Source: Megamerina dolium
Taxonomy: Eukaryota; Arthropoda; Insecta; Diptera; Megamerinidae
Direction: 5' to 3'
DNA length: 64,000 bases
NCBI GenBank assembly: GCA_963854835.1
Contig: OY978529.1
Coordinates: 46,136,821-46,200,820 of the forward strand
Notes under the pieces: model-generated
The model's input: only the letters and a program-made list of their open reading frames with translations
Told to the model about the DNA's origin: nothing
Database searches by the model: none
Program-made: the position numbers and the translations under genes
Part shown: positions 1 through 11,069 of the stretch, in pieces
Position numbering within the stretch: position 1 is the stretch's first letter
How the letters are laid out: the number at the start of each line of letters is the position of its first letter

Positions 1-1267
1 TACCCAAGGTGCCGCTGTGCTACATTAAATATCACTGTATACAATTAAATAAGTTTGAAATGAATGATAAAAATTCTATTTTGTCTAATTAATTGCTGTA
101 GTGTTCAAAATTAAATGTTTCACCAGGTGGCAATAACGCATTATTCACAAAAGCCTTTCAATTCAATTCAAATATCTTGCACAGTATCGCTTCCTTTGGT
201 GTTAATTCATATTGTCATTCGTGATCACCACAATCATCAACCACAATATCTTCAATAATAAATGGATGCCATTCCTCTGCAATAGAGATTTACAAATCAA
301 AAACATTCAACAAATATTCTTAGCTCATTCTATGTGGTAACTATATTAATTTTTGTAGCCAAATGTTCTCTATGGTTTATAAGGCTTTCATGACTAATGT
401 CAAAATCGACAGCTATGTCACTAATGTTAACATTCCTCCTCAATTGATTGAAAGTGAGCAAAGCGTACGGTACGATAAAACTGTCATGTTGCTAAACATT
501 TTTTCTTAACCACGCAACATTTATACTTGAATTGAGATGTGTATATATTGAATAAAAATTATTAATGCTATAATTAAGGGGCTAATGATATTTAATAGTT
601 AAATTGATATAAAAATGTATATGTAAAATAGCAAATCTATTGAATATCATTATTTACATCTCATCATCATACGATTATCATCATTACTATTATGTACTAT
701 TATTTTATTATGATTATTATTATTGTGATGTATAAATAAAACTGGTTACATCTCAATGTAGTATTGTATTGTAATTAAATATTGCTAAATATACAATATG
801 ATTCATATTTGACATATACGAAATACTTAGTGATTAGCAAATTTTAAATATGCCTAGGCAAAAATGCAAGAAAATTGTTGGTATTAAAAGTGTAAACGAA
901 AGAAGCAAAATAAAGGTGTAATATGATGAGCAGTGTAAACACTGGTTGACGTAAACAAAGAGACAAGAGAACTACAGACATACATTTATGATTAATAAAT
1001 TCTATAAATAACATTTATGTGGGTTTTCGTTGGAGTTTGGGATGAAACTCAATTTATTGATTACTGCTGCAAGCACAACATGACAACATAATGCAGATAT
1101 TACGATGTTGTATATATGTATTGTAATACAGGAGCGCACACGGTGGTATTTTTCTTTGGGCAGAGTTACGCAAAAGTTTTTGAAATCGATGAAATTTATT
1201 ATTGTTCAGCAATTTCTGGAAAAAAATCAGGCAGATTGAAGGCTGATTGAATAATTCAGCGATTTAC
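1..1267. other. AT-rich non-coding DNA
   Basis: I see no supported gene here. The sequence is AT-rich with short ATT/TATT-type runs around 660-730. Frames on both strands are closed by frequent stops, and no recognisable protein motif or transposon terminus was found before the mariner that begins at about 1270. Confidence 0.6.
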
Positions 1268-1269
1268 TA

Positions 1270-1971
1270 CGAGGGCGGTCCTACAAAACTACATATAGAT
1301 GGCGCCGGTAATTTGAAAAAAAATTGTTTTGGTGAAAAGTGGCAACCTTATAAAACATTTTAAGTTTGAAGGAGCCACATTGTTTAGTATTTTTTTTTTT
1401 AGAGCCATCGAAAGTTAACCACTAGTTAAGTAATTCAATACTTTCATTTGAATGGTCTCAGTCCAACGACCATAAAATATTGGGTGGCAGAGTTTAAACG
1501 AGGTCGTACGAACTAAGACGAGCCAAGATGAACACCGTAGTGGTCGACCAATTGAGGTGGCTACGCCAGAAACGGTTAAGAAAATCCACAAAATGGTATT
1601 TAATGATCGACGGCTGAAGGTGCGTGAGCTAGGTGAAATTACAGGCATTTCAAAAAATGCCTGTTCGAATAGCTTCAGCATGCACCTTATTCGCCATATT
1701 TAGCTCTTTCGGATTATTTTCAATTTCCAAATTTGAAAAACTGCCTTGGTGTTAGAATATTTGCAATGAACAATGAAGAGGTGGAGTCTACGGTAGATGG
1801 ATATTTTAATGAGCTAGACAGTTCATACTATAAAGAGGGTATCGAAGCTATAGAATGTCGCTTGGGAAAGTGTATAGAGCTAAAAGGAGATTATGTTTAG
1901 CAATAAATAAAAATTTTCCCAAATTTGTTGTGTTTTCTTTGTTAGGTCTGGTAGTTCTGGGACCGCCCTCG
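1270..1971 (+). mobile_element. Internally deleted mariner element (irritans-like), with TA duplication
   Basis: Imperfect terminal inverted repeats of roughly 25 bp bound this element. The left end begins CGAGGGCGGTCC and the right end finishes GGACCGCCCTCG. TA dinucleotides at 1268-1269 and 1972-1973 give the expected mariner target duplication. The 702-bp length is about half of a normal 1.3-kb mariner. Inside are the beginning and the end of a transposase resembling the irritans (Himar1) group, with the middle missing. It cannot move itself, but its ends look intact enough to have been moved by an active relative. Confidence 0.88.
1440..1900 (+). pseudogene. Mariner transposase remnant, catalytic core deleted
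   Basis: The reading frame is broken. The upstream part (about 1475-1670) reads as the helix-turn-helix DNA-binding region, including VATPETVKKIHKMVFND and VRELGEITGISKN, in more than one frame. It jumps directly to the carboxyl tail at about 1769-1900, where the frame reads VDGYFNELDSSYYKEGIEA and then ends CIELKGDYV followed by TAG. Both ends resemble irritans-type mariner transposases. The whole DDD catalytic domain (about 200 residues) is gone, so no enzyme can be made. The subfamily assignment rests on remembered family motifs. Confidence 0.8.
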
Positions 1972-1973
1972 TA

Positions 1974-4390
1974 TACATATTATGTCGACAGACAGCATAG
2001 CACGTTCCTATAGGTGACACAAAGTTTCGTTACAAAATTCCCGCATTGTGTCGTATTAACTTACTTGAACTTTTGGGGAAATGATGATTTAAATCCCAAA
2101 AATCTCCCTCACTTGTATGCGCTACTGCTTGTATATTATGCAAATATTTTTGAATACGAACCTTCTTCTTATCTCCGTCAATTGAAATAATTCAATTATT
2201 ATTATTCAAATGAGTAAACAAAAGACTCATGCGCATGCTAGCGTATCTCTTGTACACATTGCTTAAATTGAGTAATATATTATATATCATTGAAATACAT
2301 CTAACATAAGTAATTCTATGATGAAGGGTGCGTGTATATTTATGTAGAAGATGAAGATGAACAAAAAAAAAAAAAAAGAAATCATATTGCAAAATAACGC
2401 AAAAAAAAAGAAAATAAAAACAAAAATCCATTAATCTTAAGGCATACACATTAATTATGTATCCCCTTGACCTTGATCAAATAGTTATGCTAACAAACAA
2501 TAGTCATTTAAATTATATGTATGCAATTATGAATATATAATGTATATTCATGAACATACGTTACCATAGTTGAACAAATTCAATGCCAATTACACAATAT
2601 ATTCGCTATGAAATGCATTTAAGGTTAAAGCATTATTATCCGAGCGTAAAGAATTTTGAAAAATATATTTTTAATAAAAATATATTATTAATTGTATTGC
2701 TTTGGATAAGTGTTTCAAGCATATTTATGCTTTTAAGAAACATTTTCCTCAAATATTCACAGCTTTCCATCCTATGTATGTATAATATTTTGCTCATCAA
2801 TTAAATAAATTATTTTCGACATATATTGAACCGTTTTTCAATTAACATATGGAAATATCTTCGATATATTTTACTCACATTACGACTGCAAGTTCGTTTG
2901 TGTAAAAATGTTGAAAGAAATGTTGAAAACCATTGTTTAAGACGATCACGTACATACATACATTGTTGGAGATACATGTAAAAATAAAGTGCAACTACGC
3001 TCAAATATGTTTAGATACAAATATACATACATATTACTTTGTAACAAAAAGTAATTGTTACTTTGTGATGTCGCTTCATTGTCGCATTGCCATACTCATT
3101 TTCTTAGTCTTTTTTGATTTTTGTGTGTGTGTGTGTGTAAAGAGAAACTTTAACCAAAAGATCAAAGCTAAAGATAAAAACTTTTGTTTATTCTCAAATT
3201 TAAATGCGTGTTAAATACGAGACGTTCATCCTTTGATGAATTTGATGTTGATATGTTGCATACATTTTGGTAATGATTGCATATTATTTTCGTTTGGATT
3301 TTGGGACTGAACATTTTCAGCAATTACCTATATAAAGTTTCAGATGAGAGGAAAAATGTTGAAAATATTTAATATCCACTTTAAACGCCTGCTTTCAGAG
3401 GTTACATCTGAGCTCTGGTGCTCAACATTTCATTCATGAAAACCATTAAGTGCCTCAAGATAGAGATTTTTTTTGTATTATGTAAATTCTGTAATTTTTA
3501 TTTTTTTTTTGTAATGTAAATTCTGTAAATTTTTATAGTATCCTCTCTTCTTCTTCCTCGTATACTATTCTATTTTCATATAATTTAATGGACGTTATCA
3601 ACAACATTCGGTGTAAATCATTTCAAGTTGTGTCTTGTTGTTGTTGTTGTTGTTGTTGTTGTTATTTTTATCAGCAAAACATAAAGTTTGCTTTATTTTT
3701 TGACATGCATCAACGTATTTCCGATCAATAGGCACAGCTGTTTGCGAGCGCTAAACCGTTTTCAAAAAGCCTCTAAAAATTTTCTTATTACCAGTCTGTC
3801 TGCAGACTATGTGAAATCTTAAATAAAAACTTTGTCGCTTATATTTGTTCATTTGATTTCATTTAAGTTTTTAAAGTTGTAAAAAAATTGTTCATCAATA
3901 GAAAATTCGATTTTTGGAAGTTTTTTTTTTCACAACTTTCTATTAAAATGTTTTGGTAAACTTTAGTAAAGGTTAATCAACCGTAATATTTCGCTTGTAA
4001 AATCTGCAACAAATTTGTTTTTTATTTTTTTGGAAGAATGAGACATCCTAATGTCAACTTTTAATTCAGATTAATAATTTTTACGCGCGCTTTTTTTTAA
4101 TGACAAAACAACTCATATCGATAGCATTGCAAAAGCAAGAAATAATAACGTAATAAATAAATAAGAAAAATACATTTATATGTAGGTACATATATACGTT
4201 TACACTCATCTACCTACACTTTATACTCGTATGTACATACCAGAGCAGCGAACTGGTTTTTCGTTTCTTCGACGATACTTCCTGGTTTTTAATTTCAATG
4301 ACCATAGCAATGAAAAAAATAAAATCGAATATATTGTACAATATTATATTTATGATTAATTTTGGATCCATATCTTAGTTCATCTTATTA
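1974..4390. other. AT-rich non-coding DNA with (GT)n and (GTT)n tracts
   Basis: No gene can be supported. There are simple repeats: a GT run at about 3122-3138, a GTT run at about 3635-3663, and many T and A homopolymers. The short open frames translate to low-complexity Phe/Leu/Tyr-rich peptides, as expected from AT-rich noise. No splice-bounded coding exon was recognised. Confidence 0.55.
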
Positions 4391-4393
4391 GAC

Positions 4394-4660
4394 GACCTCA
4401 CCGAGCTGGCTCATTGTCAGCTGGGTAATATGTTTTACCCGATGCTCGGGTTGGTTTCTTAGATAATTTGGGTAGCCCACATGTGGCATCAGAATGGGCT
4501 TTACTTGACCTTAGTCTTACTTACTCTTCTTACATGGACCTCACCGAGCTGGCTCATTGTTATCTGGGGAATATGCTTCACCCGATGCTCGGGTTGGTGT
4601 CTTACATAAATGGGGTAGCCCACATGTGGCATCACAATGGGCTTTACTTGATCTAAGACT
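4394..4660. repeat. Two-copy tandem repeat, 143-bp period, GC-richer than surroundings
   Basis: The segment starting GACCTCACCGAGCTGGCTC at 4394 recurs at 4537, a period of 143 bp. The copies differ at scattered positions but keep three inverted motifs: GAG..CTC in GAGCTGGCTC, CCCGATGCTCGGG, and CCACATGTGG. The unit is clearly richer in GC than the flanks. The plus strand is open across copy two for about 62 codons, but I recognise no protein. It could be a fragment of a transposon untranslated region or a structured non-coding unit. Its origin is unknown. Confidence 0.75.
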
Positions 4661-4751
4661 TCTCTAAAGAGTAACTTTAAAAATGATAATTTACACTGTT
4701 TGGATATATCTTCGTGAAGAAAGTCAGACTAATTTTTATTTGACAATGGAC

Positions 4752-5445
4752 ATTTTTTTTCCTTGTTCACTCTTCTTGGGAGCATAGGGCCTCAACAAGA
4801 CTCTTCCATCGCACACGGTTCTGTGCTGTTAATTTTACGCCGTCCCATGGTGAGTTAACATCGGCTACCTCGCGCAATATCGATTTACTCCAAGTATTTT
4901 TTGGCCTACCTCGACCTCTGCTCCCTTGTGGGTTCCATTCTAGTGCCATTCTTGTAATGCTATCTGCAGGTTTTTTAAGCGTGTGATTTATCCATCGCCA
5001 CTTTCTGTTTTTGACTTGCAACAGGACGTGTTCTTCGTTCGTTAGTTTCCACAGCGCGTCGTTGCTGATGGTGTTCGGCCAGAATATTCTACAGATGATA
5101 CGGAGGCATTTGTTGACGAAAGTTTGTAGCTTTTGTGTGATGGTGTTTGAGATCAGCCATGTTTCACTTCCGTACAACAATACTGACTTTTCGCAGTTTT
5201 GTGCACCTGGAGCTCGTCCACACTGCATGCAGTCGCCCGAACGCCGCACTTGCTTTGTTTAACCTGCAGTTGACATCATCATTAGCTCCACCGTCTACCG
5301 TAATAATGCAGCCGAGGTAACAGAAGCCTTCAACGAATTCCACCGGGCATCCGTTGATCATTATATGGCGTGCATTTTTTTGGTTAACTCTCATGCCCTT
5401 GGTCTTTGCGATGTTGATCTCCTATCCGACAGTACGTGCTAGTGC
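4752..5445 (-). pseudogene. 5'-truncated LINE fragment, carboxyl end of reverse transcriptase ORF
   Basis: On the minus strand this reads as the last part of a non-LTR retrotransposon polyprotein of the type whose tail contains LLYGSETW, CLRIICRIFWPN, RKWRWINHTLKK and SRGRGRPKNTW. Upstream, in a second frame, it continues through EINIAKTKG, CYLGCIITVDGGAN and CRLNKASAAFGRL, so at least one frameshift separates the pieces near 5240. An A-rich tail (T run on the plus strand) lies at about 4752-4760, consistent with a 5'-truncated retrotransposition product. The piece at 31207-31960 is a second copy of the same family in the opposite orientation. Confidence 0.88.
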
Positions 5446-6351
5446 GACTATGACAATGGCCATACCATCGCCTTATTTTGAGGTTCACCGTAAGCCGCTT
5501 TTTGGCTTCTCCTTCACTCACGATTTTTAATATGAAAACTTTCGTTTTTATGATGATTTTTTGTACTATTCAAAAACGATGAGTTTAACTCATTTAAATG
5601 AAATCTTAATTTAATTTCGATTTAATCTTGACTCAAGCAAAAAAACATTCGGATTCCTGGTTGAACTGAAATCCTTGCCAAATTAAGGAAATTTTTTACA
5701 AATACGTATACACATACAGTCAAAATGATTGACAATATTTCTGAATTGAACTAAATTGAGCAAAGTTGACTGCGCATTGCATCAACAACTGTCGTAAATG
5801 AGTTTCCTCTGAGGACAGGGTTTCTCAAATTGTTCGAAAACAAGCAGTCGATGCAGTCTCACACCAATTTGGATTGTTATGAGAAAGTTATGATTTCAAT
5901 TGCTTGAAATGTCATTATTATCGTTTGACATTTCTTAGAATATCGTGCTATAGAGTTCATTCGTCAAAGAATATGTGTTGTTATTATTTAAGGAAATTCC
6001 TACTGCTACCAGCTATTCGTGAAATTCTTCAAAATATCACAGCTCATCGTTAATGAACCTCATGATCCTTATAATAATGAACATTTTACATAAATGCAGC
6101 ACATTACAATTTTCAAAAACCTTTTTTCAAACCTTTTTACATATAGATTACAATCTATCTACTTAATTGATTTGATCGCAACTCAAAAAGGTTTTAGACA
6201 CATTTACTTTGTACAAGTATATACTTATATTCGATTGGAAGTTGTGTTGGTGGGTAAACAGTCAGTAAGTCATTCAGCCGACCGACAATTTTACAAGAGA
6301 ATTTGTACATATGTATCAGTGGCTTAAATAAATAAAAATAAATATGTGGCC
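5446..6351. other. AT-rich non-coding DNA
   Basis: I see nothing supportable here beyond short AT-rich open frames. The LINE similarity fades out after about 5460, and the SINE tail begins at about 6352. Confidence 0.5.
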
Positions 6352-6693
6352 ACATAAAGCCCCAAAGGGCTCATTGGCCGAGCTTCTCTTCCATTACTGT
6401 TGTGCGTCTTAAATTTTGGACAATATTAGAAGGGACCTACTTATTTTAGCCGGTTCCGAACGGCAGAACACTTGTGACATCACTTTTTCTGAGCTTTGTC
6501 ACAGAGTTCTTTAAGAAGCTTTTTCATGGCAAGTTGTTACTGTCGGAATAATTGCCAATTGCTTGCCGACAGGTGGGTACCGTTCGAAAGAAAAATCTTA
6601 TCGATATTAAATTTGTTATGCATCAGCCGGGGATTGAACCACCGACCTACAGATCAGAAGGCGAACACACTAACCACTGAGCTACGGCACCCA
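6352..6693 (-). mobile_element. tRNA-derived SINE, most complete copy in window
   Basis: Read on the minus strand, the head (about 6693 down to 6625) looks like a tRNA gene. TAGCTCAGTGG matches the pol III A box (plus-strand 6674-6684), and GGTTCAATCCC matches the B box (plus-strand 6630-6640), about 45 bp apart. A body of about 270 bp follows, with landmarks CCTGTCGGCAAGCAATTG, AACTCTGTGACAAAGCTCAG and GTTCTGCCGTTCGGAACCGG, ending near GGGGCTTT. The same body recurs at 20397, 35745 and 60882. Structure and copy number argue for a SINE rather than a real tRNA gene. I cannot say which tRNA it came from. Confidence 0.85.
6625..6692 (-). promoter_or_regulatory. Internal RNA polymerase III promoter of the SINE (A and B boxes)
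   Basis: The A box TAGCTCAGTGG and B box GGTTCAATCCC fit the tRNA promoter consensus without mismatch to the core positions, at normal tRNA spacing. The 3' half of the tRNA acceptor stem is not preserved, as usual in a SINE head. This copy could still recruit pol III. The three other copies lack the B box. Confidence 0.75.
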
Positions 6694-7526
6694 CAGTGGC
6701 TTAGTCAGTGGAAAAAGAAACTTGTTTACGTAATGTAGATACTATACATGTACATATGTACATACAAATACTTGTAGCTTATGACGGCTCAATTTTATTA
6801 TGTTTTGTTTGTACGGTTGCCGCCGCCACCACAGCTGCTTGCTAACTACTAATACGCTTCAATGGAAAGGTGTGTGTGCTGTTTTTTGTGCACCTTTCGA
6901 CATATGCGAATGAAATGAGATGGCAACATTAGCACATACATACAATAATTATAATAACACTAATAATAATAATAATAATAATAATAACAATAACAATAAT
7001 TACAACAGCAAACAGCAACAACGACAACAACAACAACAACACCAGCAGCAACGACATGACAGTAACAATCTTAAAGATATTGAAGCTTATTCATAAGCAG
7101 CAGCAAGTACTTTGTATTATTGTACTTGTACATTTATAATGTAGGCCTGTGGCATTTTTGGATTGTTTTGGATTTTTATTGTTTTTGTTTTTTCATGTTT
7201 TTTTTGTCTGTCTTAATACCAGAAGAAAAAAATAATTTCAGTTTCTTTTGTTATTATTTACCATCAACTTGAAAGTAAAATCATAATTTGATGTGCTCAG
7301 TTATGGTAATACACACTATTACTTACACAAATGCTAATATATGTGGAATAATATTGTATAAAAATTCATGTTAACTAATTTATTGTGTATGTGCGATTAA
7401 TCCTTTTAGTCAAATAATCTGATTAATCAAAAAATTATTCGATAAATCAGAATTTTTATTAATCAAATGTGAAATGTGAAATTGTGAAATTTTCTTGTAA
7501 ATAAGATTGAAAAAAAAAATGTTATA
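6694..7526. other. Non-coding DNA with AAT/AAC microsatellite
   Basis: No gene is recognised. A compound microsatellite of AAT then AAC/CAG triplets spans about 6960-7052. The rest is AT-rich up to the mariner terminus at 7527. Confidence 0.55.
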
Positions 7527-8751
7527 CCAGGTGTACAAGCTTAAATCTTAAAAGAAAAACACATTTTTTTTTTCATAGAAAGCCAAAAATTTATTTATTC
7601 AAAGTATTTGCCTTCACTAGCTATACATTTTTCGCATCTCTCGGGCAATTTGTGTATACCATGCCAAAAGAATTCCTAATTTTTCGAGGCAAACCACTCG
7701 TCGAGCCATTTTCTGACATCTTCATACGAATCGAAATGCTGTTCGGCGAGCGCGTGACCCATCGACGAAAACAGGTGATAGTTAGAAGGGGCCAGGTCTG
7801 GTGAATAAGCGGGATGAGGTAACACCTCCCAATTGAGTATGTCCAAGTAGTTTTGGACCAGTTTTGACGTGTGCGATGTCTTTGTTCATAACCAGGCTTT
7901 TTTTCACCCAAAGCACGGCGCAACTTCACTAGCTGTTGGTGGTGAGCATTGACAGTTTCACCAGGTTTCAACAGCTCGTAGTAGATGTCACCCTGCTGAT
8001 CCCACCAAACGCACAGTGTCGTCTTGCGTCCAAAGCGATTTGGTCTTGGAGAAGAAGTTGCTGGTTGGCCGGGATCGACCCACGATTTTTTTTCGTTTAG
8101 GATTCTCAAAGTATATCCACTTTTCATCACAAGTCACCACAAGATGCAGGAACGACTTTCTTTTTTGTCTAGCAAGCAACATTTCGCATGTGTTTTGTCG
8201 TTGCTCCATTTGCCTATCGTTCAATTCATGGGATACCCATTTTCCAAATTTTTGAACCTTCCCTATGGCTTGTAAACGTATGGGAATGGCTTGTTGAGTA
8301 ACACCTAACTGTTTGGCAAGAATTTTTTGCGATTGGGTGTTATCCTCATCGAAAAGAGCCTGTAAATCATGGTCCTCAACTATTTTCACTCTTCTTGTCA
8401 CTCAAGTCAAAATGGCCTTCTTTGAACCGACAAAACCAGTCTCTGCAAATGGTTTCCGATAGCGCACTGTCACCATAGGCCTCCAAAAGCATTCGATGCG
8501 ACTCAGCAGCAGATTTCTTCAAATTGAAACAAAAAGGTAGAGCTTCACGCATATGCTCTTTTTCTGGCACGAAACTAGACATGATTATACGAGGAAAAAT
8601 GTATGTTGTTGTATGAAATCACTGATGATGTTTACTAATTGATGTAAACAGATGTCGAACCCATAAAAAAAGGATGCACAGTCGATAATAGCTCAATATG
8701 CTCACTAACGCCATCTACGAGCAAACAGCGGATTTAAGCTTGAACACAATT
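7527..8751 (-). mobile_element. Near full-length mariner element, Mos1/mauritiana-like
   Basis: The left end starts CCAGGTGTACAAG straight after a TA (7525-7526), the same start as the Mos1 inverted repeat. The right end keeps the complementary inner part (AAGCTTGAACACA, ending at about 8751) but its last bases have decayed. The length of about 1.22 kb is close to Mos1 (1.29 kb). The encoded transposase, on the minus strand, also matches the mauritiana group in its opening MSSFVPEKEHMREALPFCFN. Deep frameshifting shows an old copy. Confidence 0.9.
7625..8582 (-). pseudogene. Mos1-like mariner transposase, frameshifted and catalytically dead
   Basis: The start codon is at 8582. Three frame blocks follow: 8582-8376 (DNA-binding amino end with SAAESHRMLLEAYGDSALSE), about 8400-8020 (second DNA-binding half, then catalytic start VTCDEKWIYFENPKRKK), and about 8120-7625 (CVWWDQQGDIYYELLKPGETV to the carboxyl end). 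In the DD34D triad the first Asp is present within CDEKW. The block that should carry HDNAPSHT is damaged. The third Asp is changed, because the segment reads PDLAPSNYHL where SDYHL is expected. It is a fossil with no working product. Confidence 0.88.
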
Positions 8752-10029
8752 TGTATCAACTTTGATTAATCAAAATCCTGAATCAAAAAATTGATTAAGC
8801 TAATTTTTTCTTAAGCAGTTTATTCGAGTAAACGATTAATTGCACAATTGTAGGTTTTATTTATTTTTGATTTTATGACTCTCATTGGAAATCAATATCA
8901 ATTCGATACACATTATCCATACTATGTTATTTACTTAATTTTGGTTTCATTTAACACAATCACATCCGTCTTGTTAATTTGGTTTTTTCAATTGATTTTT
9001 TTTTTTTTTTTTGCATTAATCAGATTAAAACAAAAAATGGAAAATGTTAAAACTAAGTATTAAAATGGAATTTAGCAATAAGTTTTTGAAAGTATTCAAT
9101 TGTCATTTTTCGTTCTCTAGTGCAAAAAAAAAAAAAAAAAAAAATCATTCACGCACATTTTAAATTAATTTATTTTTTTGGTGTAATAAAGAATTTTGAG
9201 GTAAAAAAAATTAAAGTATGTTAATCTCGTTAATCACCAAATATTTTCTTTAATTCTTATATTTACCTTTAATCTTTTATGCATATGTGCATTATTTATT
9301 TAAGTCTTGCATTATTATGCAATTTTGATAATTGTTATTTTATTATTTTGTTCTTTTTTTTGCTAATTAATTATTTATTAATTGACATTTTTCATTGCAA
9401 TATTTATTATTTTTACAATTATTGATGTTACTCATTTTTTATGAAATTTGTTTCATATAATTGTGAACTCATATAATAAAAAAAATTAATTGAAATTACT
9501 ATAAAAATGTGGAGATTGTATGTTTGTTTTGCTGTAATATACCTACATATATGTTCATTTGCAACAAATGTATTAAAAATAGCAGTTATTTATTTCGTAT
9601 GCTTTAATAATTGGTGCCCCAACAAATTGGCGCACTTTGATTGTCTTCTTTGTTGTTGTAAGCCATTAAAAATGTATTGGTGTATGAAGTTATGAAGAAA
9701 TGCAGATATTAAATGTAGACATAATTAGCGTAAAAATTATTTTTCCAATTCGTTATTGTCAATTTGGTGTTCGTTTAAAGAATGTTTATTGCTATAGTAC
9801 ATTGCACTCACGTCCTGAGTTCGAATGTTCGAACGGTAACCACGAATTTGTAATTGTCCGTAATGTTTTGATGTTTGAAAAATTGAATTAAACTTTTCAC
9901 CCAAAACGTATATATAAGCTACTTTGACTGATTGACTGATTTTTTCAATAAAATGTCAAATAGAACCAATCTTCGTCTTCATTTTCGACCGTTTTTTGAA
10001 CTAAGATTGTGGCATAAATTCTAGGCTCG
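8752..10029. other. Very AT-rich non-coding DNA
   Basis: I see no gene. The stretch has many T/A runs (for example about 9123-9143) and ATTA-rich sequence. Short open frames here (for example 9507-9695 and 9700-9891, +) have no recognised motif, no coding-like composition and no splice context. Confidence 0.5.
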
Positions 10030-10153
10030 TAGTTATAGTCAAAGCTAGAATCATCTTATAGTTAAAATCAGCTTTTTGACAGATTTTTGTATGAGAAATA
10101 TGTCAAACAAGTCAATTCTAACTTTGGAATGATTCTAACTTTGACTATAACTA
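10030..10153. mobile_element. Short palindromic MITE-like element, copy 1
   Basis: The first about 25 bp (TAGTTATAGTCAAAGCTAGA and following bases) are the near-perfect inverse of the last about 25 bp, which end TTTGACTATAACTA. The 124-bp unit encloses TTTTTGACAGATTTT and AAATATGTCAAAC. The same core occurs again at about 21700-21800, so this is a dispersed family and not a chance palindrome. It carries no coding capacity. No clear target duplication was identified. Confidence 0.72.
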
Positions 10154-10264
10154 TTGGCTTTAGCGTATTGATAATTTCAAGCGATTTTGTTTGATGTATT
10201 CGATAGTTTGGATATTCGATAGTATGATGTTGTCACATCCTCTTTTCCAACTGTTTATTCTATC

Positions 10265-11069
10265 GTTAACAGCTCGGTTAAATCCAGTTCGTGCGATTTA
10301 GAAACCTCTGGAGGTCGTTGATGTTTGTTTTCGCTAACTCTTCAGGATTATAGAAGAGTGGTTTACCTAAGGTATCCATTCTCTATTTCCAGAGAGCAGG
10401 GCATTCGCAGAGGAAATGGGAAACAGTTTCCTTTGCTTCTGCTTGATTGCAGCTATGGCAGTGAACGTTATGATGAATCCCCTTTCAGGCTGCCTGCTCT
10501 CTGATGTGCCAGAAGCCAGTAATGACTGCAGTCAGTCTTAGACATCCGTACGATTCCTGTTTATCAACGATGTTGTTTATTTAAGATTGTATCCAGGCCA
10601 TAGTGACTTGCTGGTCTTACAAGTTGTAAGAGTTTTCCATCTACAATCCGCTATTTGGAGGTATTTAGTGTCTATAACTCTTTTAACCGCACTCAATGGT
10701 GTGTATCGGTTCTGCAAGAGTTTCTCGTTTGGTAGATCCCGTCCAAGCCAGTTCGTCAGTTTTTTCATTTCCCCCTATATTCCGATGTCCCGTGATCCAG
10801 ATCAGGGAAACATTGTGCCGTTCGCTCATGGTGGTGAGGCTCTTTCTGCTTTGTTCCACCAGGTTGGAAGTTATGATGGATGAATTCAAAGCCTGAATTG
10901 CAGTTTGGCTATCCGAAAGAATAGCGATGCTAAATATGCCTGCTCCGACACCACAACCCATTTTGGAGCCATCCGTAAAGATTGTGGTGTCGAAGCTATT
11001 TAATATGGATCCCGTTGTCAAATCCCTCCGCAAGGGTGGAAGTACAGTGAAATTCATATTGAATATCAC
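10265..11069 (-). pseudogene. LINE fragment: RNase H domain and carboxyl zinc-knuckle region
   Basis: The minus strand encodes the RNase H part of an I/R1/LOA-like non-LTR retrotransposon. The first catalytic Asp lies in TIFTDGSKMGCGVGAGIF, a later Asp in ILSDSQTAIQAL, and then WITGHRNIGGNEKTDELA. Further downstream, after frameshifts, FLCECPAL and LQRFLNRTNW mark the usual carboxyl end. The segment between GAGIF and ILSDSQ is too short, so the part expected to carry the catalytic Glu has been deleted. This is a degraded 5'-truncated copy. Confidence 0.85.

Noticed and set aside
6625..6692. A genuine tRNA gene
   Set aside because: The A and B boxes are good, but the acceptor stem does not pair and the sequence runs into a repeat body found elsewhere in the window, so it is a SINE head.
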